A DNA stretch of 64,000 bases from Rhodocyclaceae bacterium. GTDB taxonomy: Bacteria > Pseudomonadota > Gammaproteobacteria > Burkholderiales > Rhodocyclaceae. Positions 48,167 to 55,537 of the stretch are shown here, piece by piece; within the stretch, counting starts at the first letter, position 1; each line of letters opens with the position of its first letter. Position numbers and translations under genes: made by a program. The notes under the pieces are model-generated. The model saw only the letters and a program-made list of their open reading frames with translations, ran no database searches and had not been told where the DNA came from. The stretch is from the NCBI GenBank assembly GCA_016702335.1, contig JADJEF010000020.1, positions 310,001 to 374,000 of the forward strand, written 5' to 3'.

Positions 48167-49507
48167 TTGACTGCCTTTCCACTTGCATCAATGACCGGTC
48201 GCTGCCTCATTGCGAGTGCATTCCTGCTCGCCCTTGTGCCCGGATCAATCGTGGCCGCACCCGCCACAAAACTGTCTGAGAAGCCGGCGATCAAAGCCCC
48301 CGCAAAGGCTTCCACTCCTGAGCTGGTTCTACGCCACGGCCTCGACGGAGGCGCTGCCTCTGCCTTGTCCGAACTCGTGATCAAGTTCAACGACACGCAA
48401 GCCGGTCGAGGCCTGATCAAGCTAGAAACAGTCAGCCCCGGTGACCCTGACCACAGCTTGCCGACGATGGCACTGCTGGACCCGACCGAAGGCGAACTGT
48501 TCTTCGGCACGCGTCCGCGTATGCAGTCGCTTGATGACGTAATGCGCAAGGCAGGCTCGCCGCTCGCCGCAGCGAGCCTCTTGCCACAACTTGCAGACAC
48601 GGTGGACGATGCCAACGGAAAATTGCAAGCCCTGCCAATGGGCATGTCGGTGCCTGTGTTGTATATCGACACGGCCAAATTCATCGCTGCTGGCCTCGAT
48701 CCCAATGCCCCGCCGAAAACCTGGTGGGATCTTCAGGAAGCGGCAGGTAAACTGCACGAGCGAGGCAATACCTGCCCACTGACCACCTCGCACTTTTCCT
48801 GGGTACATCTGGAAAATTTGGCCTCGCAATCAGGCGAAACCTTTGTGACCAGGACGGGTGCCCAGGATAAGGTCTACGCCAACGGTCAGATCAGCGTAAA
48901 GCATCTGGCCTTGATTACTAGCTGGCAAAAGAGCCGCTATTTCCACTACTTTGGCGCCGGCCGTGAAGGCGACCAGCGTTTTCTCGCAGGGGACTGCGCC
49001 ATGCTCACCAGCAGTTCGGCGATGAACACGGCCATTCGCAGTGCCGGCATGGACGTGCGCGTCGCGCCACTGCCCCACCACGGCGACGTGTTTGGCGAGC
49101 GCGTGGGCGCACTGATCCCTGATGGGCTGAGCTTGTGGGTACTCGCCGGCACGACACGTGCGCAAGACCAACTAATCAGTCGCTTCGTACGCTTTGTGCT
49201 CGACCCCGAGAACCAGCGCCTTTGGGTTAAACGCAGCGGCTTCCTTCCGATGACACCGAATGCGATTGAGATGGTGCGTCAGTCGCCCGGATTCGACGTC
49301 GCTCTCATCAATGCCATCTCGGCACGCCTGGTAGCCCCGAAGTTGCGTGGCGCACGCATCAAATCAGGGATTGTCCGCGAGCGTTTCCGAAAGATTTTTG
49401 GCGAAGAGCTTGAACCCGTTTGGGTTGCTGATCGCGCCCCCAAGGAGGCGCTGGACCGCACGGTCATGCGCATGGAAATACCAAGCGCAGCCTCGGCGAA
49501 ACGTTGA
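48167..49507 (+). CDS. UgpB-like glycerol-3-phosphate/glycerophosphodiester binding protein
   Basis: 446 residues from a TTG start with AAGGA 5 nt upstream; the ATG at 48191 lacks such a site. A signal peptide (CLIASAFLLALVPGSIVAAP) precedes a type 1 sugar-binding fold. The UgpB pattern is clear: LPMGMSVPVLYIDTAKFIAAGLDPNAPPKTWWDLQ, WVHLENLAS, GDCAMLTSSSAM, DGLSLWVLAGTT, SGFLPMTPNAIEM. It binds glycerol-3-phosphate or its diesters in the periplasm. No permease or ATPase gene is adjacent, but the next gene is a ugpQ homologue. Confidence 0.85.
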   Translation: MTAFPLASMTGRCLIASAFLLALVPGSIVAAPATKLSEKPAIKAPAKASTPELVLRHGLDGGAASALSELVIKFNDTQAGRGLIKLETVSPGDPDHSLPTMALLDPTEGELFFGTRPRMQSLDDVMRKAGSPLAAASLLPQLADTVDDANGKLQALPMGMSVPVLYIDTAKFIAAGLDPNAPPKTWWDLQEAAGKLHERGNTCPLTTSHFSWVHLENLASQSGETFVTRTGAQDKVYANGQISVKHLALITSWQKSRYFHYFGAGREGDQRFLAGDCAMLTSSSAMNTAIRSAGMDVRVAPLPHHGDVFGERVGALIPDGLSLWVLAGTTRAQDQLISRFVRFVLDPENQRLWVKRSGFLPMTPNAIEMVRQSPGFDVALINAISARLVAPKLRGARIKSGIVRERFRKIFGEELEPVWVADRAPKEALDRTVMRMEIPSAASAKR

Positions 49508-50214
49508 GCACAATGCTGAGCTACCCGCGCATCATCGCGCATCGTTGCGGCGGGGCACTTGCGCCCGAAAACACCCTCGCCGGCTTGGAAATTGCCGCCG
49601 CACTCGGGTGTGCGGGAATCGAGTTTGATGTCATGCTCAGTGCCGATGCCGTTCCGGTGGTCATCCACGATGAAACACTGGAGCGAACCACCAACGGGCA
49701 TGGTCGTGTGGCTGAGCTCAGCTTACGTGAATTGCAGAAACTGGACGCAGGGCGCAATCATCACAAGGCCTATGCCGGCGAACCGATTCCGGGCCTTGAA
49801 GCGATCATGGCGCGCGCCGCCCAGCACAAGCTGTGGACCAATATCGAGATCAAGCCCGCTGCAGGCCACGATAAGGAAACAGGAAAGACGGTCGCACAGG
49901 CGCTGGCTGAGTGGAGTGGTCCGGGCATTGTGTCGTCGTTCTCGGGTGCGGCGCTGCGGGCGGCACGAACCACCGCACCGACGCTGCCACTGGCCCTGCT
50001 CTACGAACACCTGCCGCCCCATTGGCGCGATGATTACGATGAACTAGGCGCATTGGCCATTCACCTGGCCGCCCGCCATGTCTCTAGTGCAACGGCCCAG
50101 GCGTTGGGTAAGGTCGCTTGGGCCTGCTACACCGTCAACGACCACATCGAGGCCGATCGCCTTTTCGCGCTCGGTTGCACGGCGATCTTCACCGACCGTC
50201 CTGATTTGTGGTGA
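49504..50214 (+). CDS. ugpQ: Glycerophosphodiester phosphodiesterase
   Basis: 236 residues, or 233 from the ATG at 49513; the TTG at 49504 overlaps the previous stop. It hydrolyses glycerophosphodiesters to glycerol-3-phosphate and an alcohol. The catalytic pattern is intact: IIAHRCGGALAPENTLAG, GIEFDVMLSADAVPVVIHDETLERTTNGHG and NIEIKPA. There is no signal peptide, so it is cytoplasmic. Coupling to a UgpB-like gene suggests uptake of phospholipid head-group diesters as a phosphorus or glycerol source. Confidence 0.92.
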   Translation: MSTMLSYPRIIAHRCGGALAPENTLAGLEIAAALGCAGIEFDVMLSADAVPVVIHDETLERTTNGHGRVAELSLRELQKLDAGRNHHKAYAGEPIPGLEAIMARAAQHKLWTNIEIKPAAGHDKETGKTVAQALAEWSGPGIVSSFSGAALRAARTTAPTLPLALLYEHLPPHWRDDYDELGALAIHLAARHVSSATAQALGKVAWACYTVNDHIEADRLFALGCTAIFTDRPDLW

Positions 50215-50325
50215 AGATTGTTGCGCTTATGCGTACTTCGTTACATGTCGGACACACGCCTTTTACATTGGAGCCCTTTAATCGCGCTCGTGGAAATTGA
50301 CCACACTAATCTCAGGAGACCCACT

Positions 50326-50703
50326 ATGAATCGCATTCGCGCCACCGCTGTCGCCGCCACCCTTTTGTCCGCATTTCTCGTTGCACCGACCTGGGCACAG
50401 ACCGAGACGCCGCGCTTTGATCAGCGGCAAGCCAATCAGGAGCAACGCATCGACCGCGCCACCAGTACGGGTTCGCTCACCGAGCGCGAAGCCGCACGCC
50501 TAGAAAAAGGCCAGGATCGGCTGGACAAGATGGAAGACAAGGCCACAGCCGATGGCACGGTAACAAAAAAGGAACGCGCCCGGCTGGAGCATGGCGCTGA
50601 CGTGCAAAGCCGCCACATTGCGCGCCAAGCCCACGATGGTCAGCGCGACCGCAACCAGGATGGCAAGAACGACCGCCGTCAGGTGCGCAAAAACAAGCAG
50701 TAA
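50326..50703 (+). CDS. Small periplasmic charged protein, unknown
   Basis: 125 residues, start after CAGGAGA. Signal peptide TAVAATLLSAFLVAPTWAQ. The mature part is helical and very rich in Arg, Asp, Glu and Gln, with a tandem-like segment: GSLTEREAARLEKGQDRLDKME and GTVTKKERARLEHGADVQSRH. The tail is basic. It resembles small stress-induced periplasmic proteins of Betaproteobacteria, but no named family is assigned. Confidence 0.75.
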   Translation: MNRIRATAVAATLLSAFLVAPTWAQTETPRFDQRQANQEQRIDRATSTGSLTEREAARLEKGQDRLDKMEDKATADGTVTKKERARLEHGADVQSRHIARQAHDGQRDRNQDGKNDRRQVRKNKQ

Positions 50704-50725
50704 GGACGGGATACGCCAGTCGCGC

Positions 50726-51514
50726 TCAGGCTGGCTTTTCTTCGAAGCGATAGCCTAGCGCCGCCACTTCCCGGCGCATGAGTGCCATGGCCGGTTCGAC
50801 CCCGGCCCTTGGACCACGTACCCCTAGTTCGATATGGCGAGCCATCGTCTCGGAACCGAGAAACGGCAGGCTGAAGACCTTGAGTCCGGGGAATTCGCTT
50901 TCGATCCGCTTCATCAGATCGAGCAGTACGCCCTCCAGGCCATCCCACACCAAAATGGCGGCTTCGCCGGTGTCGCTTTGATGAAACAGGTGCGCGTAAT
51001 GCGTATCGAGCACCCATTCGGCCATCGGCCAGGCCATCTGCGGAAAGCCGGGCAGAAAGTGATGGTGGTGAATGCTGAAGCCGGGAATCTTGTTGTACGG
51101 ATTGGGAATAATCGCGCTGCCTCGGGGGAAATGGCCCAGTTCAAGGCGCTCCGGCGTCACCGGGTAGTTGGCCTCAGCCATCCGCTCACGGATCAGCACC
51201 TCGGCCTCGGGATGCAGAAGCAACTCACGCCCCAGCGCTTTGCCAACGCACTGCCGCGTGTGGTCGTCGGGCGTAACGCCGATACCGCCAAAGGAAAACA
51301 CCAGATCGCCTGAGACAAAGCTGTTATCAAAGGCATCGATCAGGCGCTGACGCTGATCGCCGACATAGGTTGCCCAGCTCAACGTCAGTCCGCGGACAGC
51401 GAGAATTTCGATGAGTCTGGCCAGGTGCTTATCCTGTCGCTTGCCCAGAATTATCTCGTCGCCGATGATGAAAGCCCCGATACCAACAGGCTGAAAAGGG
51501 ATTATGGTCGTCAC
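50726..51514 (-). CDS. CinA/MoaB-type molybdopterin-binding domain protein
   Basis: 262 residues from a GTG start that overlaps the previous stop (GTGA). The MoCF-binding pattern is visible: GAFIIGDEIILGKRQDKH, YVGDQ, FSFGGIGVTPDDHTRQ, then FPRGSAIIPNP and PGFSIHHHHFLPGFPQM. Relatives are called competence/damage-inducible protein A N-terminal domain or nicotinamide-nucleotide-related; this one lacks the C-terminal deamidase domain. Function uncertain. Confidence 0.85.
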   Translation of the reverse strand: MTTIIPFQPVGIGAFIIGDEIILGKRQDKHLARLIEILAVRGLTLSWATYVGDQRQRLIDAFDNSFVSGDLVFSFGGIGVTPDDHTRQCVGKALGRELLLHPEAEVLIRERMAEANYPVTPERLELGHFPRGSAIIPNPYNKIPGFSIHHHHFLPGFPQMAWPMAEWVLDTHYAHLFHQSDTGEAAILVWDGLEGVLLDLMKRIESEFPGLKVFSLPFLGSETMARHIELGVRGPRAGVEPAMALMRREVAALGYRFEEKPA

Positions 51515-52224
51515 AGTTGAACTCCTTGCCGGGAACGCAGTGCACGCAGCCGCTGCAACCCCAGATGCACGAATACCAGCGCCGTGTAACCGGGCACCAG
51601 AAAATTGAGGACGGGCACGTGCGCGAGCGCGGCACAGCCCACGCCGACCATAAAAAAACCACCGCGGTCGGATTTAATCAAGTCGGCCAGCTCAGCCCGC
51701 GTGGCGTGCTCGGCCAGGGCATCAAAACGAAAGGTGCGCTGATTCACCCAGCCGGTCCACACCAGCGGCACGACCAGAATCGCACCCGGGATCAGCAGCA
51801 AGGGCAAACTGAGCAGCCCGCCGATGAGATAAATCAGGGTCGCGCCGAGCGTGGTGAGCAGGCTGCCGACAAAGACGTTCTCCCCATGGCGACCAAGATC
51901 GGAGTAGTCCTGCCGGGCCACGCGATTGATCAGGCCGGGGAGGACGACGATGGCCACGAGCAGCAGCGTGGTGAAGTAAAACAGCGCGACAAACCCGGCG
52001 AGCAGCAGAAACATGGCCGCCCACTGGGCGACCCACTCGAAGCCCGTCCAGGGCAAGGTCGGCACCAGCAACTCTAACTGCGCCAAGGCCGGCTGCCAAA
52101 CACTTAGCCCCACGACGATACAAATCGCGAGTGCCGCAAACGGCGGCCAGAGCACACGCCAGAACACGGCCGGAGTGAAAAGATCACGGGCGGCGCGTGA
52201 AAACGCGGTAAATAGCTCACTCAT
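51511..52224 (-). CDS. EI24/CysZ-like membrane protein
   Basis: 237 residues from the ATG at 52224. About five hydrophobic segments and the pattern LPGLINRVARQDYSDLGRHGENVFVG...PLVWTGWVNQRTFRFDALAEHATRAE match EI24-domain proteins, the family of the sulfate transporter CysZ. Transport activity is inferred from family only. The repeat copy at 52232-52260 ends 7 nt before this start, and an in-frame TTG lies between them. Confidence 0.82.
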   Translation of the reverse strand: MSELFTAFSRAARDLFTPAVFWRVLWPPFAALAICIVVGLSVWQPALAQLELLVPTLPWTGFEWVAQWAAMFLLLAGFVALFYFTTLLLVAIVVLPGLINRVARQDYSDLGRHGENVFVGSLLTTLGATLIYLIGGLLSLPLLLIPGAILVVPLVWTGWVNQRTFRFDALAEHATRAELADLIKSDRGGFFMVGVGCAALAHVPVLNFLVPGYTALVFVHLGLQRLRALRSRQGVQL

Positions 52225-52231
52225 GGCCAAA

Positions 52232-52260
52232 ATCGCCGTGTCACCAGCGCCGACTTGCGG
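52232..52260 (-). repeat. Dispersed 29-bp repeat, copy 11, upstream of the CysZ-like gene
   Basis: Consensus with triplet GAC. The spacing to the ATG (7 nt) and frame (PQVGAGDTAI-LA-M) are the same as at ccoI. Confidence 0.9.
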
Positions 52261-52265
52261 ATCGT

Positions 52266-53006
52266 CTAGTCGTCAAGCGGCTGGTCCTCGCCGAAAAAGC
52301 GCGGGAACCACCAATGCACGTTGGGAAAGAACAGCACGCGGATCAAGCCCCCCAGCATCCAGACATAGCAGGTGCTGAAGACCACCCCGCAGAACCAGGT
52401 CACATATTCAAAATTGACCGAGATAAATTTCATGCCCCACCAGGCACCGATATCGCAAAGCGAGGCCGCCAAGCCCATGGGGAATATCCACTGATAGGCG
52501 CGCGAGCGATAGAAGTGCAGCGAGAACGGAATGCCAATGATGAAAAAGCTGGTCGTGAACCCGAACATGTGCACGTGGGTCATGACAATCAGGTGCCCCA
52601 GGCTCATCTGCTGGAAGTAGGTCTCGGCATCGCCATGCAAGCCTAGCTGGTAATGCACCTCGAAGGCACCGAACATGAAGGCAATGCCAAACAGCACCAC
52701 CGCCATGCCAATGCCGCGCTGTGCCGCCACCGGCAGATCACGCAGATTGAAGTGAGTCTTGGTCTCGCGGAACGGAATCAGGCGCCAGACGGCGTAGCAC
52801 AGGCCAAAGAAAAAGCTGATCAGGGCGATAGGGCCCCCTATCGTCATCCAGTCCGGCTTGGGCGGTGGCAGGTTCACCAGTTGCTCGACAGGAATCGGCT
52901 CGTTGCCGAAGAAGCTGGGCTCTTCGGCCCCAGCCACCCCGGCCACCCCAGCCAATACGACCAACAGCAGGGGCATCAGCGCCGCCCAGCGCAACGGGGC
53001 GGTCAT
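52266..53006 (-). CDS. Polytopic membrane protein of the haem-c cluster, possible cytochrome b-type
   Basis: 246 residues: a signal-like N-terminus (WAALMPLLLVVLAGVAGVAGA), then about five to six membrane segments. Membrane-facing His residues (EVHYQLGLHG; GHLIVMTHVHMFGFTTSFFIIG) could ligate haem b, as in quinone-linked membrane cytochromes. It begins 2 nt after the haem-c gene 53009-53791 and is likely its membrane partner. Family not recognised; the haem role is inference. Confidence 0.65.
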   Translation of the reverse strand: MTAPLRWAALMPLLLVVLAGVAGVAGAEEPSFFGNEPIPVEQLVNLPPPKPDWMTIGGPIALISFFFGLCYAVWRLIPFRETKTHFNLRDLPVAAQRGIGMAVVLFGIAFMFGAFEVHYQLGLHGDAETYFQQMSLGHLIVMTHVHMFGFTTSFFIIGIPFSLHFYRSRAYQWIFPMGLAASLCDIGAWWGMKFISVNFEYVTWFCGVVFSTCYVWMLGGLIRVLFFPNVHWWFPRFFGEDQPLDD

Positions 53007-53008
53007 GC

Positions 53009-53791
53009 TCAGGCGCCTTTCAGGCGCACGTAGAGCAGCACACCGGCATTCTTGACCGCCTGTGTGATCGAGGCATCCAGCGCATTGCCGCCGGTTGCCA
53101 ACGGCACCGACTGAGCGGCGACACCGACAAATTTGCCAAAGACCGCACTTTTCTTGGCCTCGGGAACCTGACTGGCGTTCAAGACCTCGACCTTGGTGAT
53201 CTTGAGCTGCTTGTCGGTCGCCATGAGCAAGTAGAAGGTCTTGCCCTGATGGGTGGCGGCGAAGATCAGCGCCGTGCCCACCGGGTACTGGTTCTCGACC
53301 GGAATGTAGATCGTGTTTTCATCGGCCGCCGACAGTGTGGCGCCCATGCCCTTGGCGGCGGCAATATCGGCAGGGGTCAGAATGGCATCGCGCGGCTGCC
53401 AGGTTTTCACACCGGGAAAGAGGCTCTGCGCCTCCTTGGGAATCAGTGCCGCCACATCGAGCCAGTTGCCGGCTTTGCCCGGCATGGAGGTCTTGTCGCC
53501 CGGATTGGACTTGGCCTGGGCCTCTGCGGCGTTGGTGGCACCATCGCCGTCGCTGTCCGCCGCGGCAACCTTTTCCAGCGCTGCCAGATTCTTGCCCGCC
53601 TCCTTGAAGGCTTTGCCATAGGCATTGAGCGACGAGCCGCCACCATCCAGATGGCAGGCGTTGCATGAAGGCATGTAGCCGTACTGCTGCTTGTAATACC
53701 GGGCATTTACCGGCGTGGCATGCGCAGCAACCATTGCGCCAACGGTTGCCAGCGACAAGGCCGCGGCGACGAGCGTTCGACAAAACCTCAT
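53009..53791 (-). CDS. Periplasmic mono-haem protein with calcium-type and FMN-bind-like segments
   Basis: 260 residues. A signal peptide (AAALSLATVGAMVAAHA), one haem-c motif (PSCNACHLDGGG), an EF-hand-like loop DSDGDGATNAAEA, and a C-terminal region (FYLLMATDKQLKITKVEVLNASQVPEAKKSAVFGKFVG) that resembles FMN-binding domains of NosR/RnfG type but lacks the SGAT flavinylation site. It would carry electrons in the periplasm. Nine bases separate it from the upstream gene, so it is in the same operon. Confidence 0.75.
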   Translation of the reverse strand: MRFCRTLVAAALSLATVGAMVAAHATPVNARYYKQQYGYMPSCNACHLDGGGSSLNAYGKAFKEAGKNLAALEKVAAADSDGDGATNAAEAQAKSNPGDKTSMPGKAGNWLDVAALIPKEAQSLFPGVKTWQPRDAILTPADIAAAKGMGATLSAADENTIYIPVENQYPVGTALIFAATHQGKTFYLLMATDKQLKITKVEVLNASQVPEAKKSAVFGKFVGVAAQSVPLATGGNALDASITQAVKNAGVLLYVRLKGA

Positions 53792-53799
53792 GAGATCTC

Positions 53800-55527
53800 C
53801 TAAAACTGGAACATGCCGGGCACGAGTTCGCGCATTTTATTGCGCTCGTCGACCGCACCGGCGCCGGCCTGCTGCCACCTATGGTACTGCACCGAATCGC
53901 GCGGCGGCATTAACTTGCTCGACTTGTCGGTATTCTCATAACGCTCCCAATCCAGAGAATCACGAATCTCGGCCTTGCCCTTGATGTTGGCTAGCACCTC
54001 GGCCTCGGTGTCGCCGGCCATGAAATTCAGGCGCTTGGCCGGATTGCCACGATGGCAGGAAAAGCAATACTGCTCAAAGGGCTTGAGTTCAGGCAGGGCG
54101 TTGATCGCCAGCGGTGGCACGCCAGAAACCACCGGCGGCGACATCTCGTCGGTCTTCAGGCAGCAGTATTCCCGGGGCTGGCCGAGCAGCGCTTCCATCA
54201 TGCGTACACGCACGAAGGGCGCCTCGCCAAACGCCTTGTCCGGCAAGGCCTCCACGCGCGCCAGCAGTTTTTTCATGTCATTGCCATGCGCCATTTTCAG
54301 GGTCTTGAGGTCGGCTTCGGTAAAGAAGCTGGCCAGACCATAAGCGCCGTCGATGTCATTGGCCGTCAGGGTGCGCTTGGGCGCGCGCAAGGTCAGCGGG
54401 TCAAGCTCGCGGCGCAGCGGCGGCAGCTTGTCAAAGGCCTCAAGATCTTCATTGTCCTTGGCACCCTCGCCCAGCTTGATCTCGCGCGTGATCAGCGAGC
54501 GCAGCCAGCCTTTCACACCTTGCTTCTCGCCAATCGGGTCGCGGTTGAGCAGATCGGACTCGGGTACGACTATGCCGGCCTTGGGGAAGGTCTTGGCCTG
54601 CAGCTCACGCAGGCGCTCGACCTCCTTGCCCTCGGGTTTGAAGCTGCCGACATTGTCCGCATATTGCAAAGCGAGCGAGAGCATGCGCCGCCGGCACTCG
54701 TTACCGCCTGCAGATTCGGCACCGCAGCCATCGAGCCACAGGCGCTGAGTCACCAGATAAAAGTTGCCGACATCGGTCAGCTGATCGAAACGCTCGGCGC
54801 TGGCCAAGGGCTGCTGCAAAGCCACGCCGTGGTAGGGCTCGCTGCTCCCGCGCGCCACAGCGATCGCGCGCGCCGTTTCGGGCTGGCCGTTGGTCTCGCT
54901 CCAGGGCCGCTGCGAGAAAATCGGCGTGCCGCCCTGGTGGCAGGTCAGGCAGATCTGACGCCGTGCGTAGACGATGCGCGGCACGCAGCCCTCGCAGTAG
55001 TTCTGCACCAGTTGGTACTCGAAGCGCCCGGCAGCCTCGTTGTAGCTGAGCACCTCCAGCTCTTTGGCATTCTCGACCATGGCCACAAAAAGCTGACCAC
55101 GCGGCGCTTTGCCCAGGCCGGCTGGCGTATTTTTTCCCTCAAAGTCGGCGGCAATCGCCAAGCGCGGATGCAGGTTGTCAGCCTGCCCCTTGAGCAGCGA
55201 GCGCCCAACGGGAATCAACAGCGTTATCGGCGGCTCGGCCGTCGGATTCTGGTCCTGCAAGACCTTGACCAGCTTGCTGATCGGGTAAGGCAAGCCATCA
55301 TTCTGGGCAATCACATGATCGAACAGCGAGCGGGTGCCTGCCGGCGGGAGGTCTTCCTCCGAGATCACCTTGCGCGACAACGCCAGCCCCTCGTTGCCGG
55401 CAACCGCACTTTTTGCTTGCTCGGCAATCGGCACCGGGCTGTCGCCACATCCCAGCAGCCAAGTCGGCGCTGACACGACAGCGGCCAGCCGCAGCCACCG
55501 CCCCAGAGACCATTGCCAGCGTCGCAT
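53800..55527 (-). CDS. Periplasmic di-haem lipoprotein, unknown family
   Basis: 575 residues from the ATG at 55527 (AGGAG 6 nt upstream). The signal peptide ends in a lipobox (WLLGCGDSP), so it is probably a lipoprotein. Two haem-c motifs are visible, CLTCHQGG (about 200) and CFSCHRG (about 500), plus several further cysteines (EGCVPR, GGNECRR, YCCLKTD). Length and layout fit a multi-domain electron-transfer or oxidoreductase subunit. It follows the RoxA-like gene by 10 nt. No enzymatic activity can be assigned. Confidence 0.75.
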   Translation of the reverse strand: MRRWQWSLGRWLRLAAVVSAPTWLLGCGDSPVPIAEQAKSAVAGNEGLALSRKVISEEDLPPAGTRSLFDHVIAQNDGLPYPISKLVKVLQDQNPTAEPPITLLIPVGRSLLKGQADNLHPRLAIAADFEGKNTPAGLGKAPRGQLFVAMVENAKELEVLSYNEAAGRFEYQLVQNYCEGCVPRIVYARRQICLTCHQGGTPIFSQRPWSETNGQPETARAIAVARGSSEPYHGVALQQPLASAERFDQLTDVGNFYLVTQRLWLDGCGAESAGGNECRRRMLSLALQYADNVGSFKPEGKEVERLRELQAKTFPKAGIVVPESDLLNRDPIGEKQGVKGWLRSLITREIKLGEGAKDNEDLEAFDKLPPLRRELDPLTLRAPKRTLTANDIDGAYGLASFFTEADLKTLKMAHGNDMKKLLARVEALPDKAFGEAPFVRVRMMEALLGQPREYCCLKTDEMSPPVVSGVPPLAINALPELKPFEQYCFSCHRGNPAKRLNFMAGDTEAEVLANIKGKAEIRDSLDWERYENTDKSSKLMPPRDSVQYHRWQQAGAGAVDERNKMRELVPGMFQF

Positions 55528-55537
55528 CACCCGCTCC

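Noticed and set aside
55460..55487. Partial match to the dispersed repeat (AAGTCGGCGCTG) in the signal peptide of the di-haem lipoprotein
   Set aside because: Only the left block matches, the rest needs a gap, and it is in the opposite sense to the gene. It may be a diverged copy, but chance is as likely.
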